A stretch of DNA of 64,000 nucleotides, from the NCBI GenBank assembly GCA_037355855.1, contig CM074758.1, positions 779,001 to 843,000 on the forward strand, in the 5' to 3' direction. A program made the translations under genes and the position numbers. This document shows positions 53,701 through 63,451 of this stretch, piece after piece (position 1 is the first letter of the stretch; each line of letters starts with the position of its first letter). The notes beneath the pieces are model-generated. The model made no database searches and was not told the DNA's origin. It worked only from the letters and a program-made list of their open reading frames with translations. The DNA comes from Pseudo-nitzschia pungens. Lineage: Eukaryota > Bacillariophyta > Bacillariophyceae > Bacillariales > Bacillariaceae.

Positions 53701-55219
53701 GCTCGCTGCGGGGCATCGGTGTATCGAGATTTCGCCCTTTTTTAAAAAATAATAGTTGAAACGCAAACAAAGACAAAAACGAAAAAGGATACAACCCGAA
53801 GCGTTAGAACGCGCCTTTCTACCGCAACACCGATGTTCTTCCGGAGAAATAGGACTACTATTACTGTCGTGCTTACCAGCAGTTTATGAGTGTCCCGTAG
53901 GTAAAATTGTTCGGGCCCTCTTCGAGCTCGCCCTTGGCATACAGTTGGAGCACTTCCATCAGAAGTTTTTCGGCTTCTTGCGGCGCGTGGGGGTAATGAG
54001 ACTTGGCCCACGCCTTGATGAGAATCGTGTACATGTACACCACAGGTCGGGCCTCCTCGTTTCCCGAATGGTAGTCCTGCTTCATCATCTCCCAAACCTC
54101 CATGGCACCCTCGACGTCTCCCCATCGTGCATACGCATCCAGCACGGAAGCATAGGTGATTCCGTTCGGACACACATCGGCGTTTCCCTCCTTGTATTGC
54201 GAAAGCATCGTTTCCAGCAGCGCCCGGGCCCGCAACGGACTCGCGTTGTCGTTGCTTTTCGTCCAGCAGTTGATCACGCTGCTGTACGTGATGGTGCAGG
54301 GCCCCTCTTTCAATTGCCCGGCGGCGTACCAATCGCTGAGCGTTGCCAGTATTTTTTCCGCCGTTTCCGGCGCGTACCGCTGCCGCGACTTGGTGCAGGC
54401 GTTGATCATGGTTTTGAAGGTGCGGGCATTGGGTTTGGCCGCAAAGTTCTTGGCGTGCTTGAAATCGTTCACCTGCATCTCGAAGACGGTCGAGGCGCCA
54501 TCGATGTCCCCCCTCTGGGCGTAGGCCGCTATGACCGAGGTGTACGTCACGACGTTGGGACGAACGTGCTTGCCCCCGATGCTGTTGTAGATTGCGTTCA
54601 TCTTGTTCAATATTTTGAGGGCTTCTCCGGGAGCGTCCTTGTGCCGGGATTTGGACCAAGCTCCGATCACCTTCGTACAATCGTGAACATTGAAGGACGT
54701 GTATATTCTGGTGCTATTGGGGTCCTGCCCGTATGCTTTCGTGTCCTTTTCAGCGGTTGTCCCCGCCACTGCCGCCCCGGTCGTGTTGTTGGGATTTATA
54801 TCGTTGTAATATTCGAACAGTTTGTTCAAGACTTTTGTTGCCTCCAATGGAGCATTCGAGGATTTGCTCTTCACCAGCTTTTCGATTTCGGCTCTCAACT
54901 CTACGGTATTCGGAACATCCGATGCCGTTGCGTTGTGTCTCCGAAAACCTTTGTCGGGGGATTCTTCCCGGAGAGCGGAAGAAAACAACGAAGACACCCC
55001 GGGCGATGCCGAGAAGGGACGGTTTTTGATCGATGGATCGAACGCGTTCCGAAATGCAATGGAACACGTTGGCACGGTTCTTGTTGTCGAGAATCCGTCG
55101 GCGCTCTGGGCCAGCAGCAGGACACTCAGAAGCATCCCCGGATTCCTCACAAACCGAAGGTGCACGGCCGACAAAAAGATGAGTGGCGCGAAACGCCCCA
55201 TCATTGTTGTCGAATCCAT
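50758..55219 (-). CDS. Pentatricopeptide-repeat protein built from repeated exon cassettes
   Basis: Six exons: 55219-53877, 53736-52708, 52621-52232, 52106-51717, 51580-51212 and 50980-50758, giving about 1247 residues. Every intron (140, 86, 125, 136, 231 nt) is phase 2 and splits the same TGG (Trp) codon at a repeat end. About 25 long PPR motifs (about 42-44 residues) follow an A-B-C triplet: A ends INCW (APxEAEKLLxEM...TYGTLINCW), B ends VLDAY (AKSxxPExxxRARxILExM...ITYNSVLDAY), C ends LIDTW (ARxGDIxGAxxIWxxM...TYxxLIxxW). Exons 3 and 4 are both exactly 390 nt, one A-B-C triplet each. The N-terminus has a signal-like stretch (MLLSVLLLAQSADGFSTT) with a plastid-like Phe. PPR proteins bind organelle RNA. 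The start is uncertain: ATGs at 55375, 55219, 55204 and 55135 are all in frame. The C-terminus ends in poly-Gln. Confidence 0.88.
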
Positions 55220-56075
55220 TGACAACGAACTCAATTCATTGAAGGAAGCGATGTGGTTTCGAGTGGGCTGGCGTTGCGGTTCGAGAGTGGTGGTTCTTAG
55301 CTTTGCGGTTGGTGGTCTGTGTCCATGAGTTCCGATCGACCATGGTTTGTGCGAACGAAAAAGATGTTCCTGCATACCAGTAAGTTAAGTTACCCGATAC
55401 GTAGGTTACCGTATTCAGAACTAGTCCTAAGTTGCTTCGTACCAACTACCGTGCACAACCGATCATCCATCATCCATCATCATCCATCATACCGTATTTT
55501 CCAAATTCGTCACCAAGAACCCATCATCACCCATCATCATGGCCCCTGTACCGTAGCCAGGATACACGAAACAGGAATCATTCCTGAAAACAAAAAAATT
55601 GACTGGTGCACGAGTGCGTGGAATGCGTTCGCTCACGAATGAATCACCTTTGACTCACTCATCGCCGTTGAATCACGCATTGTTTGACACCCCCCCCTCC
55701 ACAACCTTTCGGCTGGAGGTCGGAGGTCGGTCACACTTTCAAATTTGAAATTGATTGATGAGATGATTGCTGTTTTGATGTTTTGACCGTTGGACACAAC
55801 TCCCAACTCAAACCGAACCCAAACCATGCGAGCAACCTTTTTACAAACTGTACAACGAACTTCAAACCTTTCGTGCCCAAAATGTGGGACTCAATCCAGC
55901 ATGCCGGGGCGCTCAACCAAGTTCCTGCGGCGATTCCGTTGCGGGTGACTGCGGAGTCAATTTAGTTGTCGCTTCGGTTGGTTCAATATCATGTTTCTCA
56001 TAAAAATTCATTTCCGATTCATTCGTCTCGGAAAGCACGCTTCCCGCTTGAAGTATCACACCAACGGTGACTAAA
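55220..56075. other. Divergent promoter region
   Basis: About 0.85 kb between the PPR and Tubby genes. GTAAGGTTAC-like motifs occur near 55380-55430, with CATC-rich repeats at about 55464-55540. A - strand frame (55913-56227) with a hydrophobic helix is a weak alternative to the Tubby N-terminus; I do not call it. Confidence 0.5.
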
Positions 56076-57077
56076 ATGACGAACAACGGTAGCAACATTC
56101 CAAGACTTTGTGTCCAATCACCTTCCCGGAGGTTCCTCTCGGACGACGTCGGGAAAGAGATTTCCCGAACCTTTTCCCTGTCGTCTTGCGAGGCCGACGA
56201 CGACGACGCCGACGATGAGGACCGCAACGAAATCGTGCGTGGCGACGGTCAATTTCCGTACGACGAGGAAAGCATGGCTCTTCTCGGGGTGCCGGATCTT
56301 CGGGTTCCTCTCGAAAAGGCAAGCACTCCCCGGAGCCGGTCGGGATTCGTCCTGGAGACGCTGATCCGGCGCGACGAATCCAAAACCAGGTTCGTCATGT
56401 ACCATCAGTCGGCCAGCGAGGCGCGCCCGATGTTTTGCGCCGAGATCTATCCCGATGGGGGGAAGATCCTGCTCAAGAGCGTGCCGCCCGAGCCCGGAAG
56501 CACCGCTTCGGACGCTGCGCTCGCTGCCTCCCGCGACCCGATCATCCTCGGATCGCTCACGAAATCCCGTACGAAAAAGGCGGTCGTGTACGAGCTCGTC
56601 GTCTACGACGAGAAGAACTCCCGATCGATGCCGATTGCCGCCATCGAATACGACAAGGTAAGCATGGCCCGGTCCCTGGTGGAGGGCGGTCGTCCCCGCT
56701 ACGCCCAGGTCCGCATTGCCGGACGGCCACCGGCCGAAACGAAGGAACCCAGCGTTCAATCCGGCGGCCAGCGCGTCCTGGACTTTGGAGGCCGCGGCCG
56801 GGAGACCTCGAGCAAGAACATGCAGCTGGTGGCGCACGCCACCGGCGACGAGTGCAGTGGTGACCGCCGCAGCGAACGCGTACCGGTACGCGACCGCCAA
56901 CGGGGGTTGCAAGGCCCCGAATCCTCTGGCAAAAGCGTGTTCCGTGACCGGGGCGGTGCCCGTGGCTGCTGCCTGCAAATGGTCAAGTGGAACGACCACG
57001 AGTTCCACGTCGATTTTGGTCCGCCGTTCGATGCGATCCACGCCTTTGCGTTCGCCCTTGCGCAATTCGATTTCTGA
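56076..57077 (+). CDS. Tubby-like C-terminal domain protein
   Basis: A protein of 333 residues from ATG 56076. Residues 1-85 are disordered and acidic (DDDDADDEDR). The Tubby domain spans about 89-333: SGFVLETLIRRDESKTRFVMYH, then MFCAEIYPDGGKILL, YELVVYDEKNSRSMPIAAIEYD, RVLDFGGRGRETSSKNMQL (the GRV-x-SVKNFQ position of Tubby) and the C-terminal strand-helix HEFHVDFGPPFDAIHAFAFALAQFDF, which fits the FTMDYRYPLCALQAFAI...SFD ending of the family. Tubby domains bind phosphoinositides and can move from plasma membrane to nucleus. A Gly/Arg-rich insert (about 258-298) lies between the last strands. Codon use is GC-rich, and antisense frames over the whole gene look like shadows. Confidence 0.75.
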   Translation: MTNNGSNIPRLCVQSPSRRFLSDDVGKEISRTFSLSSCEADDDDADDEDRNEIVRGDGQFPYDEESMALLGVPDLRVPLEKASTPRSRSGFVLETLIRRDESKTRFVMYHQSASEARPMFCAEIYPDGGKILLKSVPPEPGSTASDAALAASRDPIILGSLTKSRTKKAVVYELVVYDEKNSRSMPIAAIEYDKVSMARSLVEGGRPRYAQVRIAGRPPAETKEPSVQSGGQRVLDFGGRGRETSSKNMQLVAHATGDECSGDRRSERVPVRDRQRGLQGPESSGKSVFRDRGGARGCCLQMVKWNDHEFHVDFGPPFDAIHAFAFALAQFDF

Positions 57078-58387
57078 TGCCGGAAGGAATGCAGCACGAA
57101 GCACCGCAAGGAAAGGAACGGCACCGCGGCGTGGTGCGGTGCAATATACGAAACCTTTGCGGGTTGCACCACAGATTTGCTACAGCTACAGCTACAGCTG
57201 CAGCTACAGCTGCAGCTGCAGCACCGTCGAGCGGACTGTAAAACTTGTCTCCGTCCTGCCAATTCTACTTCGAGATGATATTGAATGTACGAACCATGCG
57301 TGTACACGTAACAATCAAGCAATTTTTATTATTATTTATTCATTGGTTTCACCACTTTTGATTAAGCGGTTGCGGTCCCTTTATTGCAGCGTTCCCTGAA
57401 TCGTCGGTTCGTGCCTCGCGGTTGGGTGTTAAGAGCAACGCCAGGTCAACTGAGGACACGATGCTCGCAAGTCTCGAACCAAACACCAGCAAACATATTT
57501 TCGGACATAATTCCAATAGCTATACGTACTCAATCAATGATGGTAGATCCAGCTGATTGGGTTAGGTTGGATTAGATTGGATTGGATTTTTGCAGGGTTT
57601 GCGCAGCTAAAGAAGAAGAACCAAGAGGATATGGACCTGTTTCGTTTCGTTTCGTTTCGTTTCATGTTGTAGTTGTGGATTGTCAGAGCTCGTCACGCCA
57701 GGTGTGCGCCGTGCGTTGCATTGCATTGCATCGCAACACAATGCATTGCAATGACATTCCACCGAGCTTCCAAAACACCCGGAATGACTCCCCTGCATTC
57801 GTCCACCGTTACCGGAAGCAGACTTCCGTCTCCCGGAATTGGGTTGGTTCAGCGAGGGGAAGAAGAGGCCGAGAAGCCGTCCAATCCACGTGACATCGCA
57901 AGGTTGAAATTGCGGCTTTGTGCAGGGCTGGGGACCACGAGACGCATCCCAACACGCCAACGCCAAAGCCAAAACATGATGCCAAAACATGATGCCGGGA
58001 CCGTTGCCCCCGACAAACCGCACTCGTTCCGTTCCGAGACTACGGAAATCATCACTACAATGACGATAATGTGTGGGCGCGACAGTTCGCTCCCTCGCTC
58101 GCTCCCGACCGTTGTGTTGCGTGTCGTGTCGTGTCGTCTGCGAGGGCCTCTCCGCCCGTCGGCATCGCAACCAAAGGCACCGCACCCATGGAGGGAAACG
58201 AAACGGAACGGAACGGTATGGAACGGGAAAGGACGGAAACGCATCGAAATGCCGTGCAAGGCCTTGCCTCCGTTCCCGAGCGGAGTGCAATCCTCGGTTT
58301 GGATGGTTCGTCTTTCGTCGCCGCCGAACACATCCATCCGTGAACGAGCCGAGAGTCGACGAAGGAACGAACGGGCGAACGGCCGGA
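57078..58387. other. Convergent region, no gene accepted
   Basis: About 1.3 kb past the Tubby stop. It has a CAGCTA/CAGCTG hexamer tract at 57181-57222, a (GTTTC)n tract (57640-57663) and GCATT-type repeats near 57716-57755. Long frames on both strands here are GC-driven and have no family features. Confidence 0.5.
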
Positions 58388-59093
58388 TTAGGGGGGACTC
58401 GCGGTTCCGCTTCCGCTTCCCCTGCCTCCACCCCGTGCCGGTGCCGGAGCGGCGGTCCTCGCCTGCTGCTGCTGCTGCTGCTGCTGCTGATCTCCCGAGT
58501 TTCCGTATTCCCAATCGGCACGACAGATGGGGCAGGTTTGTTTGTTGGAATTGAGCCAGGTTGCCACGCACTGCAAGTGAAAGGCGTGACCTGCAAATAA
58601 TGAGCAAACAACAGTGTGGTGAGTCGGAGAATGGAGAATGTCGCAGACGATCTAATCCAACAAACGAAATGCACACAAATATTTATGTATGTATAGGTAT
58701 ACACACACACTCACCGCAGGTCCCAAAGACCACCGGCGATTCGTCTCCCGGATACTTGACTCCCGGCGGGCATCCCTCAAAGGCCGACTGACAGATTCCG
58801 CAGACCTCGTCGTCGCTTCCGTTTCCGACGTTCCAGGTCCACCGAGCGACCCCATGAAACCGTTTGATCCGCACCCGGAGCCGGGGCTTCCCGGACGCCT
58901 CCGCCGGCATTGCGGTGGATGTCGACGCCGATGCCGATGCCGATGCCGACGTCGATGCCGACGTCGATTCCGATGTCGATGTGCTCGTGGCCAAGGTGGC
59001 GAGAGGCGTATCGCTGGATCGTTTGCGCGACGAGTCGTTGGGAGGGTAGACCAGCGGAAGCAGCGACTGGGACGAGGATGACGACGACGGCAT
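58388..59093 (-). CDS. APC11: Anaphase-promoting complex subunit 11 (RING-H2), two exons
   Basis: Catalytic RING subunit of the APC/C ubiquitin ligase, which binds the E2 and drives mitotic exit. Exons 59093-58715 and 58590-58388 with a 124-nt intron (GTGAGT...TGCAG) give 193 residues; splicing restores FGTCGHAFHLQC. The family core is at about 69-156: RLRVRIKRFHGVARWTWNV, CGICQSAFEG, KYPGDESPVVFG, CGHAFHLQCVATWLN and TCPICRADWEYG. RING ligands: C98, C101, C126, H128, H131, C134, C146, C149. Human APC11 is 84 residues; here a Ser/Thr/Ala-rich N-terminal extension of about 65 residues (partly from a GATGCC-type repeat) and a Q9 plus Gly/Ala/Pro tail are added. The extra Cys of the APC11 loop (CCPDC...DDC in human) are absent, so the third zinc site is probably missing. 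Confidence 0.92.
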
Positions 59094-60164
59094 GGTGGGG
59101 TAGGACAGGGTGGGGTTCGGTGGCTTGTTTGCGGAACGATACGGAACGGAACGGAGCCGGGAATGGCGAGTTTGGTTTGGTTTGGTTTGGTTTGCTGGGG
59201 TTGTGGATGGATGGCTTGGTGGTACAGTAATCGTACTTGTAATCTTACTTGCAATTGAGATAAGTGTACGGTAAGATTACGTATTGCAGACAGGAGGGAA
59301 GGGAGCAGGGACGGGGTGAGTTGTGAGAGATCGAGAGCGCGATTTCTTGATTCAGATGGTTTTTGAATTTGGAACAAATGCTGCGTGCCACACACGTATG
59401 TAGTATAGGTGTGTATCCTACCTTTTGGGTCATTCGTGTTTCGTACACCCGAGCATCTAATGTATGTATACTAGATATGTTGTACTAGATATGTTGCATA
59501 TGTATTGATACCTCGTAAACGGTAAACATCTGGTGCAGAAGCTCAGAACAGCTCAGTCTTGACTTTTGAGCTTCTTCGCGCCTCCTCACGAAAAAAAGAA
59601 GCTCTGTCGCCTGCGAGCATAACTTTCTCTCGAAGATCTTTCTTGTACGAATTCGGTTTATGTTGAGATGATGTGAGGATCGAAGACTGTGCCCCTACAA
59701 GAGCAACACAGAAGACGAAAGAAGAGAAAGAAGCAAATGTCGGGGACTGTATAGGCCATCGAAATTTGGTAAGGGTTCCCTGTTTACGAACCGCAACCAC
59801 ACGGACAGCGACAAACACTTGTGACTGACCCTGCTCGATGAAGTCAAATCGAATCGAATCGAATCGAATCGAATCGAATCCCAGCACCGGAACGTCAAGG
59901 CCATCTGTTGCCAACATCGCTGCGTCGCGTTGCTGGAATACAGTAACAACGCGCAATCTTACCAAGAGCAGGAGAGCCTGGAGTGACACACACGAGCAAG
60001 AGCTCTCGTTGGAAGACTCATTCTTCGGATGCGCGGAACAACACTCTCGGAACTAAAAATTGAGACTCACATTATGGATTGGTGCAAGATGTTAGACGTT
60101 CAAGTGCATCGTGCGTCGAAGAGTATAAAAAGCCTTTTTACTCTATCGAATTAACAAGAGCAAA
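59094..60164. other. Intergenic region before the tRNA cluster
   Basis: No firm gene. It holds (GTTTG)n at 59171-59194, GTAAGGTTAC motifs at about 59220-59285 and an (AATCG)7 tract at 59846-59880. A - strand frame (59543-59989, 148 codons) spans that tract and has a hydrophobic stretch, but no start context or family makes it convincing. Confidence 0.5.
59846..59880 (+). repeat. (AATCG)7 pentanucleotide tract
   Basis: Seven perfect units. Reverse complement of the ATTCG tract at 7239-7263. Confidence 0.92.
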
Positions 60165-60246
60165 GACACCGTGGCCGAGCGGTTAAGGCGATCGACTAGA
60201 AATCGATTGGGTTTATCCCGCGTAGGTTCGAGTCCTGCCGGTGTCG
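60165..60246 (+). tRNA. tRNA-Ser(AGA)
   Basis: 82 nt. Acceptor GACACCG pairs with CGGTGTC; anticodon loop CTAGAAA (anticodon AGA); long variable arm typical of serine; T-loop GTTCGAG. A T-run (TTTTT) follows at once as a Pol III terminator. Confidence 0.95.
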
Positions 60247-60796
60247 CTTTTTGCATCCTGTGATCGTGCCAACAACACCAGAACGCACTGCGTGAGGAGG
60301 TGTCGACGAAGGCACGATGAACGCACTGAGTGAGGTATCGACGAAGCAACTTGGAGAAGGAATGCACATGTGTCATTGAGGAAGGCGATGATTCAGTCTC
60401 AATACAAATTTGAGTTTCAAATTGCCCCGTACGGTACGCGGTGAAACTCTGGTCTTCGGGTAGCACCAGCGTAGTACGAGGAAAACCCCGCTCTTGCTTG
60501 CTTGTGCCAAACGTCACTCCACGAATGGCTTCCACTGCCCAGGCCGGATGGGTTCCGACGCACCGCGACGCATAGGTCACGGTCAATTCATTTTTGTTCC
60601 GGAAAACGTCCGAGGATGGTGACATCGTCACACGAGTAGAGAGTGCGCGAGGAATGCCCGTGTGTCGGGGGCTGTCTATGGTTGGACCGGAGTGAATTTG
60701 TCACGGGGTAGCCGAAGGACTAATGGGAGCAAAAACGGATGGATGAAGTTATGCACTAACGTTTGATCAGTTCAAAACAAATCAAAACGAATTCGA

Positions 60797-60820
60797 TGCC
60801 TTGACTGTGAATCGAACACA

Positions 60821-60864
<44 letters not shown>

Positions 60865-60869
60865 AAGGC
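60797..60869 (-). tRNA. tRNA-Phe(GAA)
   Basis: 73 nt. Acceptor GCCTTGA / TCAAGGC is fully paired; loop CTGAAGA gives anticodon GAA; D-arm TAGCTCAGTTGG and T-loop GTTCGATT are standard. TTTT occurs within 15 nt downstream. Confidence 0.95.
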
Positions 60870-61346
60870 CGCCTCTGGTCAATAATGGCCGTGCGGAAGT
60901 TTTGCTGTTGACCCTCGTCCAAAATTGCGTCGTGTTGTGTTCACTGTTCACTAAATCTTACAGCTTACAGGTAAGGCTTACGGTAACCTTACTTGTGCTG
61001 GAGAAGTTTTTTTTGTTTGCAATGAATTTTACATGGCAGGGCGGATCCACCCAAAGCATCGAAACAAGAGTGAGTGTGGCTACCATGTTCCCCGTTGGTT
61101 CGATCTGCCAAGCAAGGTCTATTTGAATACCAATCCAAGCCTTCTTGCAAACGCGATCGTCTTTCGCGGTGACCGACAACCGATGCAGGAGGGGACTCCA
61201 CAATTCTGTTTCGGTCCGAGTCGAGGGCCTTCGGGCGCAGTAGAATGAGATGGGGTGCGATGGAATGGAATGGAATGGAATGGAATGGGATCGAAAAAAT
61301 GTGGTGTTAGCCGCATTGCAGACTCGTCCAATGCAAACGTCCTAAA
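60870..61346. other. Spacer between tRNA-Phe and tRNA-Ser(CGA)
   Basis: Holds GTAAGGTTAC-type motifs near 60965-60995 and a (GGAAT)n tract at 61261-61289. No gene. Confidence 0.6.
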
Positions 61347-61428
61347 AGACACAGACAGGACTCGAAACTGCGCGGAGAAACTCCAACAGATTTCGAATCT
61401 GTCTCCTTAACCACTCGGCCACTGTGTC
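61347..61428 (-). tRNA. tRNA-Ser(CGA)
   Basis: 82 nt. Acceptor GACACAG / CTGTGTC; loop TTCGAAA (anticodon CGA); long variable arm GGAGTTTCTCCGC; T-loop TTTCGAG. A TTTT terminator follows on the - strand. Confidence 0.95.
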
Positions 61429-61812
61429 GTTGCGCCGACCGTGCATCGTCACGGTTCAAACTCATGGACTCGATTTCGCAAGAAATCAAAAACGGAATTA
61501 CACAGAAAGATCTTAGGTTTTGATGCGATTTGGGGCCTCTCGCTCGAAATCGGCAGCTCCTTTTATGGATATTGGACTGTACAGAACCGTCATCGAGTTT
61601 TAGTTGGGTTCGCGGTTCCGTGCTCCGGCCTTGATCACGGATGGAACGGCTGTCAGGGTTTCTACATCGATGGGTGCTCTACGGAATCGGCACCCGCTAT
61701 GCGTAATGAAACAGATAGATTCCTTTCCTGAAACGGAGAGTGGTTGTCCCGTTGCACATCCAACGTTATCTGGACGAAAATCCAACATCGGAAGGAAGCA
61801 TAAGCGAAAAAG
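61429..61812. other. Spacer between tRNA genes
   Basis: 384 nt, nothing recognised. Confidence 0.6.
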
Positions 61813-61884
61813 TGTCCAGTCTGAGAATCGAACTCAGGTTTCCGCAACCACAATGCGGGGTACTAACCACTGTACGAACTAGAC
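61813..61884 (-). tRNA. tRNA-His(GTG)
   Basis: 72 nt. Acceptor GTCTAGT / ACTGGAC has one T-G pair; anticodon stem-loop CCGCA-TTGTGGT-TGCGG gives GTG; T-loop GTTCGATT. A CTTTTTC terminator follows on the - strand. It lies 12 nt downstream of tRNA-Ile. Confidence 0.95.
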
Positions 61885-61896
61885 AATTCCAAGAAG

Positions 61897-61970
61897 TACT
61901 CTCGGTGGGGATCGAACCCACGACCTTGGGTTTATTAGACCCACGCTCTAACCAGCTGAGCTACGAAAGC
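61897..61970 (-). tRNA. tRNA-Ile(AAT)
   Basis: 74 nt. Acceptor GCTTTCG / CGAGAGT with G-T at the first pair; loop CTAATAA gives anticodon AAT; T-stem GTGGG/CCCAC with TTCGATC. No T-run lies between its end and the tRNA-His start. Confidence 0.95.
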
Positions 61971-62692
61971 CTGTTGATTGCGAGCACATCAGCAGTGACG
62001 CTTTTGAAGGGGGCAACAAGCACGGTTACAACTGGATCCCATATGGCATTTGGCATGGCCGTCTGTCTCCCGTGAAAGTAGCGTTATGTATTCGGACTTC
62101 CCTACCCGTTGTACCGTACAGGGTAAGTTACCTAACGAACCTGCATTCATTTTCGGACGGCACCTAAGGGTGCTGCCACAAGGTCCGACAACTCAGAGGG
62201 TTCGCACGGTAGAATGCACAATGTTTCGCTGGTAACTTATGTTTTTTACCGAGGGCTTACGGTATTCGTCGGCTCTCTGACTTCAGCTTCATTCCCGGCA
62301 CACAATCTTTCATGACCGGTGGGATCTCCAGGGACGCAATGATTGTTTCCCAAACGTACGATTGCGTGTTGTCTGTACTGGAGATGGACGAGCCTGTGCA
62401 ATAGGCTTCCCAGCAGAACATAACAGTGATCAATCGAGTACTTCGTAATTATTAATGTTTGAGTCGAAGGTGCTTGGCGATTCGACAAAAGAAATTTGGA
62501 TTCATAGCGTAATCTTACCTGGTAAGGTTACGCGTATGTAACGAACCAAAGCGATTGATCCCTCCTATCTGTCACCCCATCCAATGATGACCCCTGATAC
62601 GGTACGGAAGGAAGAACCCCAGTTGGAAGAACGCGGCAGAGAATGTCATCGACTTGCCAAATTATAAAGTGAGTCCCCCGTTGGCGCAGCAA
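61971..62692. other. Spacer before tRNA-Thr copy 1
   Basis: 722 nt with GTAAGGTTAC motifs at 62505-62540. No gene. Confidence 0.6.
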
Positions 62693-62766
62693 GCTTGTTT
62701 AGCTCAGTTGGTTAGAGCACTTCATTAGTAATGAAGAGGTCCGTGGTTCGAATCCGCGATCAAGCT
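62693..62766 (+). tRNA. tRNA-Thr(AGT), copy 1
   Basis: 74 nt. Anticodon stem-loop CTTCA-TTAGTAA-TGAAG gives AGT; D-arm TAGCTCAGTTGG, T-loop GTTCGAAT. The acceptor GCTTGTT / ATCAAGC has a T-T mismatch at the sixth pair. TTTT lies about 5 nt past the end. Identical to copy 2. Confidence 0.93.
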
Positions 62767-63377
62767 GATTGTTTTGTTGACGTTGGGTTGGACACGATAC
62801 GCTTTGTTTTCCTCTCATGGTCTGGATTCATCGTGAGCGAGCAACTAAACTTCCATGTTGTTGTTGGAAAGCTGTGACACTAGGATATCCATTAGAAGTA
62901 TGTAGCTTGCCCTTGTGTTCATGGGTGGGATAGGAACGTCGACGAGCGAACGGCATAACAGTGTACGCAATGGATGACTTCCATGCAAGGTTACAACATC
63001 AGAAAAAAAAGTACAAATACATTTCGAACTTGTACTCCAGCATTTGGAGTTTCGATGCGGGAGGAGCACCGCGCGTTTCATCATGGATACTCTGACCTTG
63101 CACTCTTAGGGTGTTGGCTTGGACGCATGAAGAATGAACAAAGAGTGTCCGCGCATTGAAACGACATCATGTTGACGACGAATAGCTTTCCCTTCGTCGA
63201 ACAGTTTTTGTATCGATAATCAACAAGATCTCATGATCCGACAGCCATTGCACTAGGATACATCGTGCGATGCGAACGGCCGTTTTCATTCGTTGTCAGT
63301 ATGTATATGTATCCGTGGCATCATCGTGCACAGTAGTTGAGGGATTATTTTGCACGCCATACCAACATCGAAAAGTT
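62767..63377. other. Spacer between the two tRNA-Thr genes
   Basis: 611 nt. The flanks of the two tRNA copies are not alike, so only the gene body is duplicated. No other gene seen. Confidence 0.6.
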
Positions 63378-63451
63378 GCTTGTTTAGCTCAGTTGGTTAG
63401 AGCACTTCATTAGTAATGAAGAGGTCCGTGGTTCGAATCCGCGATCAAGCT
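63378..63451 (+). tRNA. tRNA-Thr(AGT), copy 2
   Basis: Identical over 74 nt to copy 1, including the T-T mismatch in the acceptor stem. A TTTT terminator follows within 5 nt. Confidence 0.93.

Noticed and set aside
55913..56227. 104-codon frame on the - strand with a hydrophobic helix
   Set aside because: It overlaps the Tubby gene start and has no family; the + strand Tubby domain is better supported.
57607..58710. 367-codon frame on the - strand
   Set aside because: It runs through the APC11 intron and second exon in the wrong frame; the sequence is low complexity.
59543..59989. 148-codon frame on the - strand
   Set aside because: Partly made by the (AATCG)7 tract; no family and poor start context.
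60143..60631. 162-codon frame on the - strand
   Set aside because: Its C-terminal part (AGLEPTRDKPN...) is the antisense translation of tRNA-Ser, a known artefact.
61740..62075. 111-codon frame on the + strand (VGIEPTTLGLLDP...)
   Set aside because: Antisense reading of tRNA-Ile and tRNA-His.
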